From Candidatus Sumerlaeota bacterium (lineage in GTDB: Bacteria; Sumerlaeota; Sumerlaeia; JADFCT01), in assembly GCA_026398575.1 (NCBI GenBank), contig JAPLSP010000710.1:1-22238 (forward strand): DNA of 22,238 nucleotides, written 5' to 3'. The notes beneath the pieces are model-generated. The model saw nothing but the letters and a program-made list of their open reading frames with translations, was not told the DNA's origin and ran no database searches. Of the stretch, positions 7,426-14,617 are shown piece by piece. The position numbers and the translations under genes are program-made. Within the stretch, counting starts at the first letter, position 1; every line of letters starts with the position of its first letter.

Positions 7426-7990
7426 TCGTTTTGGGTCCTTGGTTTTTGTTTCCTTGGATCCTTGGGGTTCTGGGGCTGAAGCCGCCAGCGGTTTTTTTTG
7501 GGAATGCTTTTTCACGGGCAAAACTTTAGTTGATCCGCCAGCGCGGATGCTTTTCAGAATTCTATTTCCATTCGCTACTGACGGGCCTTATGCCGGTGGG
7601 GTGATGATTTTGCTCTAACAATGACCGCTTTTTTCTCGTTGCTACCACTGGGTCTTGCGCTAGCGGGGCGATGATTGTGTGTCGAAATCGGGCGATAAAA
7701 AGGAAAAATCATCGCTCTACTGGCACAAGGCCCAGTGGTGGCAAAGAATTGAATGGGAATACTTTTCCAGAGCAAAATCATTGCTCCTTCGGCACAAGGC
7801 CCGAATGTGGCGTGCCAGTCTTCTGTCAAAATCTTGATCGGAATTTTAAATCGCACTCCCGCCGCAACTTTGCGGCATTCCTTTGCGCCATTCCGGCATT
7901 GACAGGGTTCGGCGGGCGTTCATAATCATTCGCTTTTTCGATTGCTCGCAAAATTTCAAGCGATAATCCCATAGTGAAAGGTTTTTCATC
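7426..7990. other. 565-bp intergenic region with a repeat element
   Basis: The first 50 bp carry three TCCTTGG copies and a weak stem followed by eight T (to about 7499), which might terminate the FGE-like gene but is not convincing. 7545-7860 is the second hairpin-repeat element. 7861-7990 is the argG leader, with GATAAT at 7962-7967 as a possible -10 but no well-placed -35. Confidence 0.7.
7545..7860. mobile_element. MITE-like hairpin-repeat element (diverged copy 2)
   Basis: Same architecture as 1404-1852. Two units lie in minus orientation (cores 7578-7599 and 7645-7666, 67 bp apart, as in copy 1), then two in plus orientation (7717-7738 and 7786-7807, 69 bp apart, as in copy 1). The segment between the two inverted units, including GACCGC then a T-run and CTCG, is also shared. 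The right end ATCGGAATT matches copy 1. Left and right ends are only loosely complementary and I find no target duplication, so this copy is older. Stems differ in sequence from copy 1 but largely keep pairing: CTACTGG/CCAGTGG and CCTTCGG/CCGAATG. Confidence 0.7.
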
Positions 7991-9229
7991 ATGTCGGCTC
8001 CGAATCGTCCGGTGGTTAAGAAATGCGTGCTGGCTTATTCCGGCGGGCTGGATACTTCCGTCATCATCCGCTGGCTCATCGAGAATTATCACTGCAAGGT
8101 CGTCGCTTATTCGGCGGACCTGGGCGCGGGCGAGGACTTGAAGCCGTTGCGCAAAAAGGCCATCGCCACGGGCGCCAGCAAGATCGTGATCGAGGACCTG
8201 CGCGAGCAGTTCGCCAACGACTATTGCATGCCCGCGCTGAAGATGAACGCGCTTTATGAGGGGCGCTATCCGATGGCCACGTCGCTCGGGCGGCCGCTGA
8301 TCGCCAAGCGGCTGTGCGAAGTGGCGATCGCCGAAGGCGCCGACGCCATCGCTCACGGCTGCACGGGCAAGGGCAACGACCAGGTGCGCTTCGAGGTGGT
8401 TTCGATGTGTCTGGCGCCGCACCTCAAGTGCCTGGCGCCGGTGCGCGAATGGGAGATGAAGACGCGCGACGAGGAAATCGAATACGCGCGCAAACACAAC
8501 ATCCCCGTCAAGGCCACGAAGAAGAAGCCCTTCAGCATTGATAAGAACCTCTACGGCTGCAGCATCGAATGCGGCGTGCTCGAAGACCCGTGGGCCGCGC
8601 CGCCCGAAGAGGCGTATCAGGATTCCATCTCGCCCCTGAAGGCGCCCGCCACGCCCGAGGAGTTCACGATCATGTTCGAGAAGGGCATCCCCGTCGGCAT
8701 CAACGGCAAGCGCATGAAGCCGGTGGACGTGATCTACAAATGCGCCGCGCTGGGCAACAAGCACGGCGTCGGGCGGATTGACCTGGTCGAAAACCGCCTC
8801 GTCGGCATCAAGTCGCGCGAGGTTTATGAGGCGCCGGCGCCGACGATCCTGATGGCCGCGCACCGCGAACTCGAAAGCGTCACGCTCGACCGCGCCACGA
8901 TGCGCATGAAGGAACAGCTGATCCCGGCCTACGCGCAACTGATCTACGACGGCCTGTGGTTCACGCCCCTGCGCGAATCGCTCGACGCCTTCTGCGACAA
9001 AACGCAGGAGCGCGTCACGGGCGAAGTGCGCATGCGCCTTTACCGTGGCGCCGCCTTCGCCGTCGGCCGGCGCTCGCCGCATTCGCTCTATAAATACGAG
9101 CTTGCGACCTACGATGCCGCCGACAAGTTCGACCACACGGCCTCGGTAGGCTTCATCAAGATCTTCGGTTTGCCGTCGGCAGTGCAGTCGCGTGTGGATG
9201 CGCAGGTCAAAGGCAGGATGAAGAGATAG
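7991..9229 (+). CDS. argG: Argininosuccinate synthase
   Basis: 412 aa, the usual length. It condenses citrulline and aspartate with ATP to argininosuccinate, the penultimate step of arginine synthesis, in the cytoplasm. The N-terminal PP-loop motif AYSGGLDTS (15-23) binds ATP. EGRYPMATSLGRPLIAK and AHGCTGKGNDQVRFE are the conserved substrate-site blocks, and the C-terminal region (RESLDAFCDKTQERVTGEVR) is typical. The start is supported by GAAAGG about 9 nt upstream. No other arginine gene is in the window, so it is not in an arg operon here. A strong hairpin follows the stop codon. The antisense frame of 436 codons is a codon-bias shadow. Confidence 0.97.
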   Translation: MSAPNRPVVKKCVLAYSGGLDTSVIIRWLIENYHCKVVAYSADLGAGEDLKPLRKKAIATGASKIVIEDLREQFANDYCMPALKMNALYEGRYPMATSLGRPLIAKRLCEVAIAEGADAIAHGCTGKGNDQVRFEVVSMCLAPHLKCLAPVREWEMKTRDEEIEYARKHNIPVKATKKKPFSIDKNLYGCSIECGVLEDPWAAPPEEAYQDSISPLKAPATPEEFTIMFEKGIPVGINGKRMKPVDVIYKCAALGNKHGVGRIDLVENRLVGIKSREVYEAPAPTILMAAHRELESVTLDRATMRMKEQLIPAYAQLIYDGLWFTPLRESLDAFCDKTQERVTGEVRMRLYRGAAFAVGRRSPHSLYKYELATYDAADKFDHTASVGFIKIFGLPSAVQSRVDAQVKGRMKR

Positions 9230-9271
9230 TTGCGATTATTGCCTGCGCCAGATCAAGAACGGAAATGAAGC

Positions 9272-9311
9272 GAAGCGCATCAGCACTTGGGCAGGAGTGT
9301 TGATGCGCTTC
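9272..9311 (+). terminator. Strong hairpin after argG, probable terminator without a T-tract
   Basis: Arms GAAGCGCATCA (9272-9282) and TGATGCGCTTC (9301-9311) are perfect over 11 bp. The stem extends inward by one G-T and three more pairs, with a 10-nt loop. It lies about 40 bp after the argG stop. No run of T follows, so it may stabilise the 3' end or act with Rho instead of terminating alone. Confidence 0.55.
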
Positions 9312-9386
9312 TGCATTTATGGAGTAATGGCGCGTCATCACCTATACTAATTAATAAGTATTTATAAAGAAAAACAAAAATACAGC

Positions 9387-9417
9387 TTGACAGCAACAAG
9401 ATTGTTGCTACTATGAT
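9387..9417 (+). promoter_or_regulatory. Sigma70-like promoter of the ATPase pair
   Basis: A perfect -35 TTGACA (9387-9392) is followed by TATGAT (9412-9417, 5 of 6 match, 19-bp spacer) or TACTAT (9409-9414, 16-bp spacer). The 60 bp upstream are very AT-rich (A-tracts), like an UP element. The whole spacer is occupied by an 18-bp palindrome, so a bound protein would block polymerase. Confidence 0.6.
9392..9409. promoter_or_regulatory. Operator 1 (18-bp palindrome inside the promoter spacer)
   Basis: AGCAACAAGATTGTTGCT has perfect 8-bp arms around a GA centre. It starts at the last base of the -35 and ends within or next to the -10. Confidence 0.65.
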
Positions 9418-9425
9418 CGCCTCAA

Positions 9426-9443
9426 AGCAACAGAATTGTTGCT
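9426..9443. promoter_or_regulatory. Operator 2 (18-bp palindrome in the leader)
   Basis: AGCAACAGAATTGTTGCT differs from operator 1 at only two central positions and starts 34 bp after it, about three helical turns, so both sites face roughly the same side of the DNA. Confidence 0.65.
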
Positions 9444-9458
9444 TCATGAAGTCCAAGA

Positions 9459-9476
9459 AGCATCAAAAATGATGCT
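9459..9476. promoter_or_regulatory. Operator 3 / leader hairpin (18-bp palindrome before the ribosome site)
   Basis: AGCATCAAAAATGATGCT shares the AGCA...TGCT ends and 18-bp size of the other two and starts 33 bp after operator 2. With one more flanking pair it can also fold in RNA as an 8-bp stem with an AAAA loop, a few nt before the ribosome site, so it might act on translation. Confidence 0.5.
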
Positions 9477-9481
9477 TTATG

Positions 9482-9489
9482 AGGAGGAG
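9482..9489 (+). promoter_or_regulatory. Strong ribosome binding site that decides the start of the first ATPase
   Basis: AGGAGGAG lies 7 nt before the ATG at 9497. A further in-frame ATG at 9479 overlaps this site and follows the operator 3 stem, so it is unlikely to be used. Confidence 0.7.
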
Positions 9490-9496
9490 CGAAAAA

Positions 9497-10735
9497 ATGA
9501 AACTGCGAAGCATCGTAGGCCAGATTCCTGATCCCGAAGAACTGATCGGGAGAGAAGAAATCATCGAGCATCTATGGCGACAGATTGAAACTTCCAACAT
9601 ATTGCTTTTGTCGCCGCGCCGTTTTGGAAAAAGCGGCATTATGCGGCATGTTCTGCTCAAGCCGCGCGCCGGCTACCTGCCACTCTCATTCGAGCTGGAG
9701 GACGTGGACTCGCCGGAGGAATTCGTATGGCGAATCACGAGAGAACTGCTCGCAAATGACACTACGCGCTCGCTGCTTACGAAAGTGCGCAATCTTCCAA
9801 GCGCTATCACCGGATTCATCAAGGATACTTTCGACGAGGCCGGATTTGAAGGCGCCAAGGTCAAATTTCGTGAATCCATCAAGGAGGACTGGCGCGAGGC
9901 AGCCCGGAGGATGCTATTGGAGATGGAAAAAGCCTCGCCAACCATCATCTTCATCTTCGATGAGTTTCCTTCGATGATTGAGAAGATAGTCAAGAAACAG
10001 GATGAGAAAACCGCCGTGGATGTCTTGGCATGGTTTCGCACTATTCGGCTTCAGCAAAAAGACACCCTCCGCCGCCACCGCTACATTGTCGGTGGCAGCA
10101 TCGGGATAGACGTCATCCTGCGCTTGATGAAATCCTCGGACAAGCTTAATGACTTTTGCCGCATCTACGTTGGCCCGCTCGATGAGGCGAATGCAAAATC
10201 ATTGATGAGCGGATTAGCCGAGACCTTCGGGATCGCGTGGAATGACTTTCTTGGCAAACGCCTGCTGGAATTACTCGGACCGCCCGTACCATTTTTCATT
10301 CATCTCTTTTTCTCACAATTGGGGCAAGCGCCAATTACGCAGCGCCAAGCGCCAATCTCAGAGCTCTTGGACAAAATCTACCGGGATAAAATCCTTGGCA
10401 CTGCTGTCAAGAGCTACTTCGACCACTACAGTTCTCGGCTCGAGCGAATGGGCGCCACGCGCAAGAAAGCGGCGATCACGATCCTGAGCTCCGTAGCAGG
10501 ATCCACATTAGGGCGCCTTTCGATCCCGGTTTTGTATGACATATACCGCAAGGCCCACGGCAGAGGCGCGGGAAAAATTGACTTCGACGAGTTGATGGCC
10601 GACCTGCAATACGATTGGTATCTCGTGCTGGATCCGGATACCAATGAATACTACTTCATGCTCAACGTCATGCGCGATTGGTGGCGGCGGTGGTATCCTA
10701 TGACCGCTGCGGCCAAACACAAATCTTCCCGATAA
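9497..10735 (+). CDS. P-loop ATPase of the AAA/STAND (archaeal-ATPase-like) type
   Basis: 412 aa, no signal or membrane segment, cytoplasmic. LIGREEII (16-23) is the typical domain entry. The Walker A motif SPRRFGKS is at 39-46, the hydrophobic strand with Walker B IIFIFDEFP at 150-158 (Asp155, Glu156), and a sensor-1-like YIVGGSIGI at 196-204. Residues about 285-370 are helical and suit a winged-helix region; the C-terminus ends in an aromatic-rich stretch (VMRDWWRRWYP). The RRFGKS signature is shared by ATPases often found in accessory or defence loci, but the cellular role is unknown. It is the first gene of a two-gene operon (25-bp gap) behind three palindromic operators. It has no obvious DNA-binding or effector domain beyond the possible winged helix, so I do not assign a system. 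Confidence 0.8.
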   Translation: MKLRSIVGQIPDPEELIGREEIIEHLWRQIETSNILLLSPRRFGKSGIMRHVLLKPRAGYLPLSFELEDVDSPEEFVWRITRELLANDTTRSLLTKVRNLPSAITGFIKDTFDEAGFEGAKVKFRESIKEDWREAARRMLLEMEKASPTIIFIFDEFPSMIEKIVKKQDEKTAVDVLAWFRTIRLQQKDTLRRHRYIVGGSIGIDVILRLMKSSDKLNDFCRIYVGPLDEANAKSLMSGLAETFGIAWNDFLGKRLLELLGPPVPFFIHLFFSQLGQAPITQRQAPISELLDKIYRDKILGTAVKSYFDHYSSRLERMGATRKKAAITILSSVAGSTLGRLSIPVLYDIYRKAHGRGAGKIDFDELMADLQYDWYLVLDPDTNEYYFMLNVMRDWWRRWYPMTAAAKHKSSR

Positions 10736-10760
10736 CCGCACAGCGGAGGCGCCGAGAACC

Positions 10761-12359
10761 ATGAGCATCGTTCTGCACAAATACACGCCCGAGCAAATGC
10801 CTGAAACGGAATTGGAGGCCATCTTTGCCGCCCGCGAGGAAACACTCGACTATCTGCTGGCGCGGCTACGCGAACAGATTCCTGCGCGCACGCTTTCCAG
10901 TTTCATCATCACCGGTCCGCGCGGTTCAGGCAAGACTACGCTCCTGCGGCTGTTGCGAATGCGAATCCGCAAAGACTCAGAGCTGAACGCCGCTTGGCTT
11001 CCCGTGGCGTTCACAGAGGAGCAATTTCATATTACTTCCCTGCGGGACCTGCTGGCTGGCGCGCTGGAAATTCTGGAGCGGCAGGGCGTCGCAGAGGCGG
11101 CGCTCTGGCGCAAAAAGGTCGAAGACGAACGTGACAACGAGCAAAGCCAGGAGCTGGCTGCCATGGCGTTGCGGGACATCGCGCGGCGGCAGAAGAAACG
11201 GCTGATATTATTCGTAGAGAACCTGAACCGGCTTCTGGACGATAGATTTGACGACCTGATGAAGGGAACGCTGCGGCGGTTGCTGATGACCGAGGATTTC
11301 ATGATCCTCATCGGCAGCGCCGTGCGCGTCTTCGAATCACTGCTCCAGTACGATGAAGCCTTCTTCAACTACTTCCATCCCGTTACCCTCGGACGATTGG
11401 ATGATGAGCAGATCTTCAGCATTCTGAGAAAGCGTGGAGAATTCGACGGCAATGAATCCTTCCTGAAAGACTTGGATGCGAACCAGGCCAATATTCGCGC
11501 CCTTGCTCATCTCTCGGGCGGCAATCCGCGCTTGGTCCTCATGCTATACGAGCTGCTCAGCGAAAATAAAACCGCCAGCGCCGTCCAATACCTGCGCCGT
11601 CTTGTGGATGAGCTGACGCCCCTTTACAAGCATGAATTGGAGAACCTTCCACCTCAGCAAGCCAAGATCATTCACGCCCTTATGGAAAAGGGCGGTACGG
11701 ACACGCCGAGCGATTTGGCCAACCTGACGCGCTTGCCACTCAATATAGTGACCATGCAGCTCAAGCGCCTGAAAGATGCGCAAATCCTCGATCTGCGCGG
11801 CGGCGGAAAAGGCCGCACGGCTTATTACACCGTGACGGACACGATGTTTTCGTTTTGGTACCGCATGAGAGTCTTGAGCCGCCAGCATTGCGTTATAGAA
11901 AGATTTGTCGAAATCATTTCGATCTGGTTAGGGGCTGAAGAGAGGCGCCTAATTCCTTCATACCCAATCGCCCAAGATGCTTCATCATCCAGCGGGGGCG
12001 CCCGGATACGCGAAGATGCCGGCTCTTTGAAATATACTGCGATGAACCAACACAGAATCTTTGAGGCGGAACCTGCCATGGAAGATAGCGCAGCAATCAT
12101 GAACTGGCTTACGAGTTTATCTGTTGCGAATACGAAGGATGCCTGGCTAAACGCCTACGAAGCGCTGGCTGCGAGTCAACCGCCAGCGGTTTTTGAGAGC
12201 ATTGGTTTCCTGTCGTCAGTGGCGAGGGCGCTGAAGACGAATGATGCGTCGCAGCTCGATCCGCTGCCGCCCGAACAGCGCGAATTCGCGGAGCAAATCT
12301 TGTCGAAATTCCTACAGTCGGCCTCAGCCGCATTCCCGGAACAACCGGATAAAGGCTAG
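10761..12359 (+). CDS. Second P-loop ATPase with winged-helix domain (Orc/Cdc6-STAND-like)
   Basis: 532 aa, cytoplasmic. Walker A TGPRGSGKTT is at 51-60. The Walker B strand reads LILFVENLN (148-156), with Glu153-Asn154 where Asp-Glu is usual, so hydrolysis may be slow or switch-like; I recall ENL variants in related ATPases. A sensor-1-like MILIGSAVRVFE (181-192) and a sensor-2-like SGGNPRLVLMLYELL (252-266) follow. Residues about 295-355 form a MarR-like winged helix (DLANLTRLPLNIVTMQLKRL), then TDTMFSFWYRMRV resembles the FW-R motif that follows the ATPase in DUF234-type proteins. Residues 400-532 are not recognised. GGAGG lies about 11 nt before the ATG. It is a different family branch from the first ATPase, not a duplicate. 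The winged helix makes it a candidate for binding the upstream operators (inference). Confidence 0.8.
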   Translation: MSIVLHKYTPEQMPETELEAIFAAREETLDYLLARLREQIPARTLSSFIITGPRGSGKTTLLRLLRMRIRKDSELNAAWLPVAFTEEQFHITSLRDLLAGALEILERQGVAEAALWRKKVEDERDNEQSQELAAMALRDIARRQKKRLILFVENLNRLLDDRFDDLMKGTLRRLLMTEDFMILIGSAVRVFESLLQYDEAFFNYFHPVTLGRLDDEQIFSILRKRGEFDGNESFLKDLDANQANIRALAHLSGGNPRLVLMLYELLSENKTASAVQYLRRLVDELTPLYKHELENLPPQQAKIIHALMEKGGTDTPSDLANLTRLPLNIVTMQLKRLKDAQILDLRGGGKGRTAYYTVTDTMFSFWYRMRVLSRQHCVIERFVEIISIWLGAEERRLIPSYPIAQDASSSSGGARIREDAGSLKYTAMNQHRIFEAEPAMEDSAAIMNWLTSLSVANTKDAWLNAYEALAASQPPAVFESIGFLSSVARALKTNDASQLDPLPPEQREFAEQILSKFLQSASAAFPEQPDKG

Positions 12360-12387
12360 CATTGAAAAACCACGTGGCGTATTGTTC

Positions 12388-14592
12388 TTACGGCGTGCTT
12401 GACCACGAGTAGTAGTCGGTTTTCCCGAATTTGGTCACGGGCTCTTTGTTCGAATAGGCTTTGCCGCAGATGAAGGGGCCTCCGACGTTTTTGACCCAGG
12501 TTTGCAGGTCTTTGGCGGTCGTGGACTTTGTCCGGATCATCCGAATCTTGCCGTCCACAGTCGTTCCGGCCTTCATGGTTCCCAGGTAGTAGTAAACTTT
12601 GCTATCGCTCGAGTCGAGCCACATATTGACGCCATTATCGCCGTGGATCAGAGCGATGTTCGGTTCCGGTCCTCCGGACGCGGCGCCCGCAAGAATCGCC
12701 GGGCATACGAATGTTCCGCCCCATAGGACCAGGGTTCCACTCGGAAAACGATGAGCTCGTTGCCGCGCCTCGATTGTTCCGATCGCCCCGCCTGCCGAAA
12801 TCTCCGAGGGGGTCAGATTGCCGCCCAAGGCGCTGACGGAAAGCTTAGGGCCAGTCGCCGAGATTTGCTTGCACTCAATATTGCCAAACAATACTTTCAG
12901 ATAGATGGTGGTACCTGAAACATAGGTGAATTTCAGTGACTGGGCTGAGATTTTCGGGCAGTTCCCCGCCAGGAGGCGTTCAGAGAAAATCCCGCCACCC
13001 GATACGATGATCGAACTGGCCGAGGCCACGTTGACTTGGGAAATCCCCGAGTCGCCGGCCGGTGTCGTTTCTTGCGGAAGCCGGACTCTGGCGCCGGCGG
13101 CCAGCCGGCGATCCGCGTCCGACCATCCCTCCACGCCATACGGCCCTCCAATTAAGCTCTTAACAAGATCGGCGTCCGATCCTCCTGACCGGGGCAGCAA
13201 ACCGCCATAGCTGCCATAGGGGACGCCGCCCCGGACGGCGTACTTCTTGGAACCGACCCGAATCGAGGCTTTCTGAGAGGGGGCTTCGAGCCGGTCCAGT
13301 GAGACGCCGGAAAGGCGGACAACCGCTTTCAAGTCCGATCCCGTTCCCTGCGAGACGAGCGCGGTGATGAGGAAAATCCTGTTTTCGGTCGAGTTCGGCG
13401 CAGCGATCATGGTCACCGCGCCCAAGGCGCCGGCCTGGACGTTTGTGGCATAGCTCTTTCGCGTCGTCAGCCCCTTGAGATCCCCAGTGACTGAAAGACT
13501 TCCGACGTCCGCTTCGGTGTAGAGCATTTTGAAGCCGCCGTTTGTGATGATCGAGGGGATGGCTGGGAAGGAGCTGTAGCCTTTTGCTTTTCGGATGCTG
13601 AGCGTGTCGTTCGCTCCGCCGCCGGTGATGCGAAGGCCGCCGGCCGTTTCGATCTCGGCGCGATCAACCTTCTGGCCGCCGCGCTTGTAAACAATGTTAT
13701 ACATGGGCCAATATTCGCCCGGTTTGGGCGTGGCGCCGGGAGTCGGGTTTGGCGTGGGAGAGGGAGTGGCAGCTGCTCCGTAGCGCTGCCCCATGCCGGT
13801 CTTGTCGGCGTTGCTCAGGTGAGTGCGCTGCCCGATCAGGTTGAGCCACTGGCTATACGCGGGCAGCGGCTCGATGGTATTGTTGTCGTTGGTGCTGAAG
13901 GCGTCTTTGGGATAATGCATCACCGAGTCGAAGTCATAAGCCCCATAGTTGGTGGTCGTATCCTTCTCGAAATTGTTCATCTTGGTTGGGTCAACATTCG
14001 CGGTCAGGATTGTGACATAGCTATCGCGGTCCGAGCGTGTGTGCTCATGCGACAATCCCAGGGCGTGGCCGATCTCGTGCGCGATGATGAATCGGTAGGT
14101 CCAGTTATAGAGGCCCATTTCCTGCCTGCCGCCGATCATGCCGACATACGACCAGTTCCCGACGTCGCCCTTGACGTAAATATAGTTGGCCTGGGTCGTG
14201 CGCGGCGAGAAGGTGACGGCGGCCACGGCGCTCCACTCGGCTGCCGCATCGAGCCAACGCTGCTGATTTGTGGCGTCAACGCTCGAATCAAAGGCGTAAT
14301 AGATCCGCCCTCCCGTCCATTTGCTTCCTGAAAAGCCGCTTTGCTGCTTCAAGCCGGCCTTGAGGAACCGCATGTCGTCTATCTGGATATAATCTTGGTT
14401 TCGCGGCGCCAGGGAGAGCAACTGCCGGATCCGTCTCGCATCTGTGGAGGACGTTCCCTGATCGAGACTTCTCAGACGGACGAGATCAACCGGCGTCGGC
14501 AGGAAAGAAGACGCCGGCGCGAAGGAAGCAAGAATGAATGAGACGGAAGCAAAGATGAAGGCAGATATAGCGGTTGCTGCTCGGATCTTCAC
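12388..14592 (-). CDS. Secreted astacin-family (M12A) zinc metalloprotease with long C-terminal extension
   Basis: 734 aa with a GTG start; AAGGAGG lies 7 nt upstream. The signal peptide covers about residues 1-28. The catalytic domain spans about 90-272. The zinc motif HEIGHALGLSHEHTR (172-186) gives ligands His172, His176 and His182 and base Glu173. The Met-turn SVMHY (223-227) carries Met225 and the astacin Tyr227. A Pro/Thr linker (275-292) leads to a domain of about 440 residues, rich in Gly, Ser and short beta strands, that I cannot assign; it may be a beta-helix or surface-attachment region. Residues 30-90 may be a propeptide. The gene starts 25 bp after the stop of the zinc-ribbon membrane protein, so the two probably form an operon. 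It converges on the ATPase operon with a 28-bp gap. Confidence 0.88.
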   Translation of the reverse strand: MKIRAATAISAFIFASVSFILASFAPASSFLPTPVDLVRLRSLDQGTSSTDARRIRQLLSLAPRNQDYIQIDDMRFLKAGLKQQSGFSGSKWTGGRIYYAFDSSVDATNQQRWLDAAAEWSAVAAVTFSPRTTQANYIYVKGDVGNWSYVGMIGGRQEMGLYNWTYRFIIAHEIGHALGLSHEHTRSDRDSYVTILTANVDPTKMNNFEKDTTTNYGAYDFDSVMHYPKDAFSTNDNNTIEPLPAYSQWLNLIGQRTHLSNADKTGMGQRYGAAATPSPTPNPTPGATPKPGEYWPMYNIVYKRGGQKVDRAEIETAGGLRITGGGANDTLSIRKAKGYSSFPAIPSIITNGGFKMLYTEADVGSLSVTGDLKGLTTRKSYATNVQAGALGAVTMIAAPNSTENRIFLITALVSQGTGSDLKAVVRLSGVSLDRLEAPSQKASIRVGSKKYAVRGGVPYGSYGGLLPRSGGSDADLVKSLIGGPYGVEGWSDADRRLAAGARVRLPQETTPAGDSGISQVNVASASSIIVSGGGIFSERLLAGNCPKISAQSLKFTYVSGTTIYLKVLFGNIECKQISATGPKLSVSALGGNLTPSEISAGGAIGTIEARQRAHRFPSGTLVLWGGTFVCPAILAGAASGGPEPNIALIHGDNGVNMWLDSSDSKVYYYLGTMKAGTTVDGKIRMIRTKSTTAKDLQTWVKNVGGPFICGKAYSNKEPVTKFGKTDYYSWSSTP

Positions 14593-14617
14593 GGCGAAGC
14601 CTCCTTGGCAGAAAAGC

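Noticed and set aside
7478..7499. Intrinsic terminator after the FGE-like gene
   Set aside because: There is a good T-run, but the stem before it is only about 4 bp with either a 2-nt or a 7-nt loop, too weak to call.
7826..9136. 436-codon minus-strand frame over argG
   Set aside because: Antisense shadow caused by GC-biased third positions; composition is Arg/His/Asp-rich with no motif, whereas argG opposite it is unmistakable.
9344..9361. A fourth 18-bp imperfect palindrome upstream of the ATPase promoter
   Set aside because: ATACTAATTAATAAGTAT is symmetrical but differs in sequence from the three operators, lies 48 bp away and not 33-34, and is in AT-rich DNA where such symmetry is easily chance.
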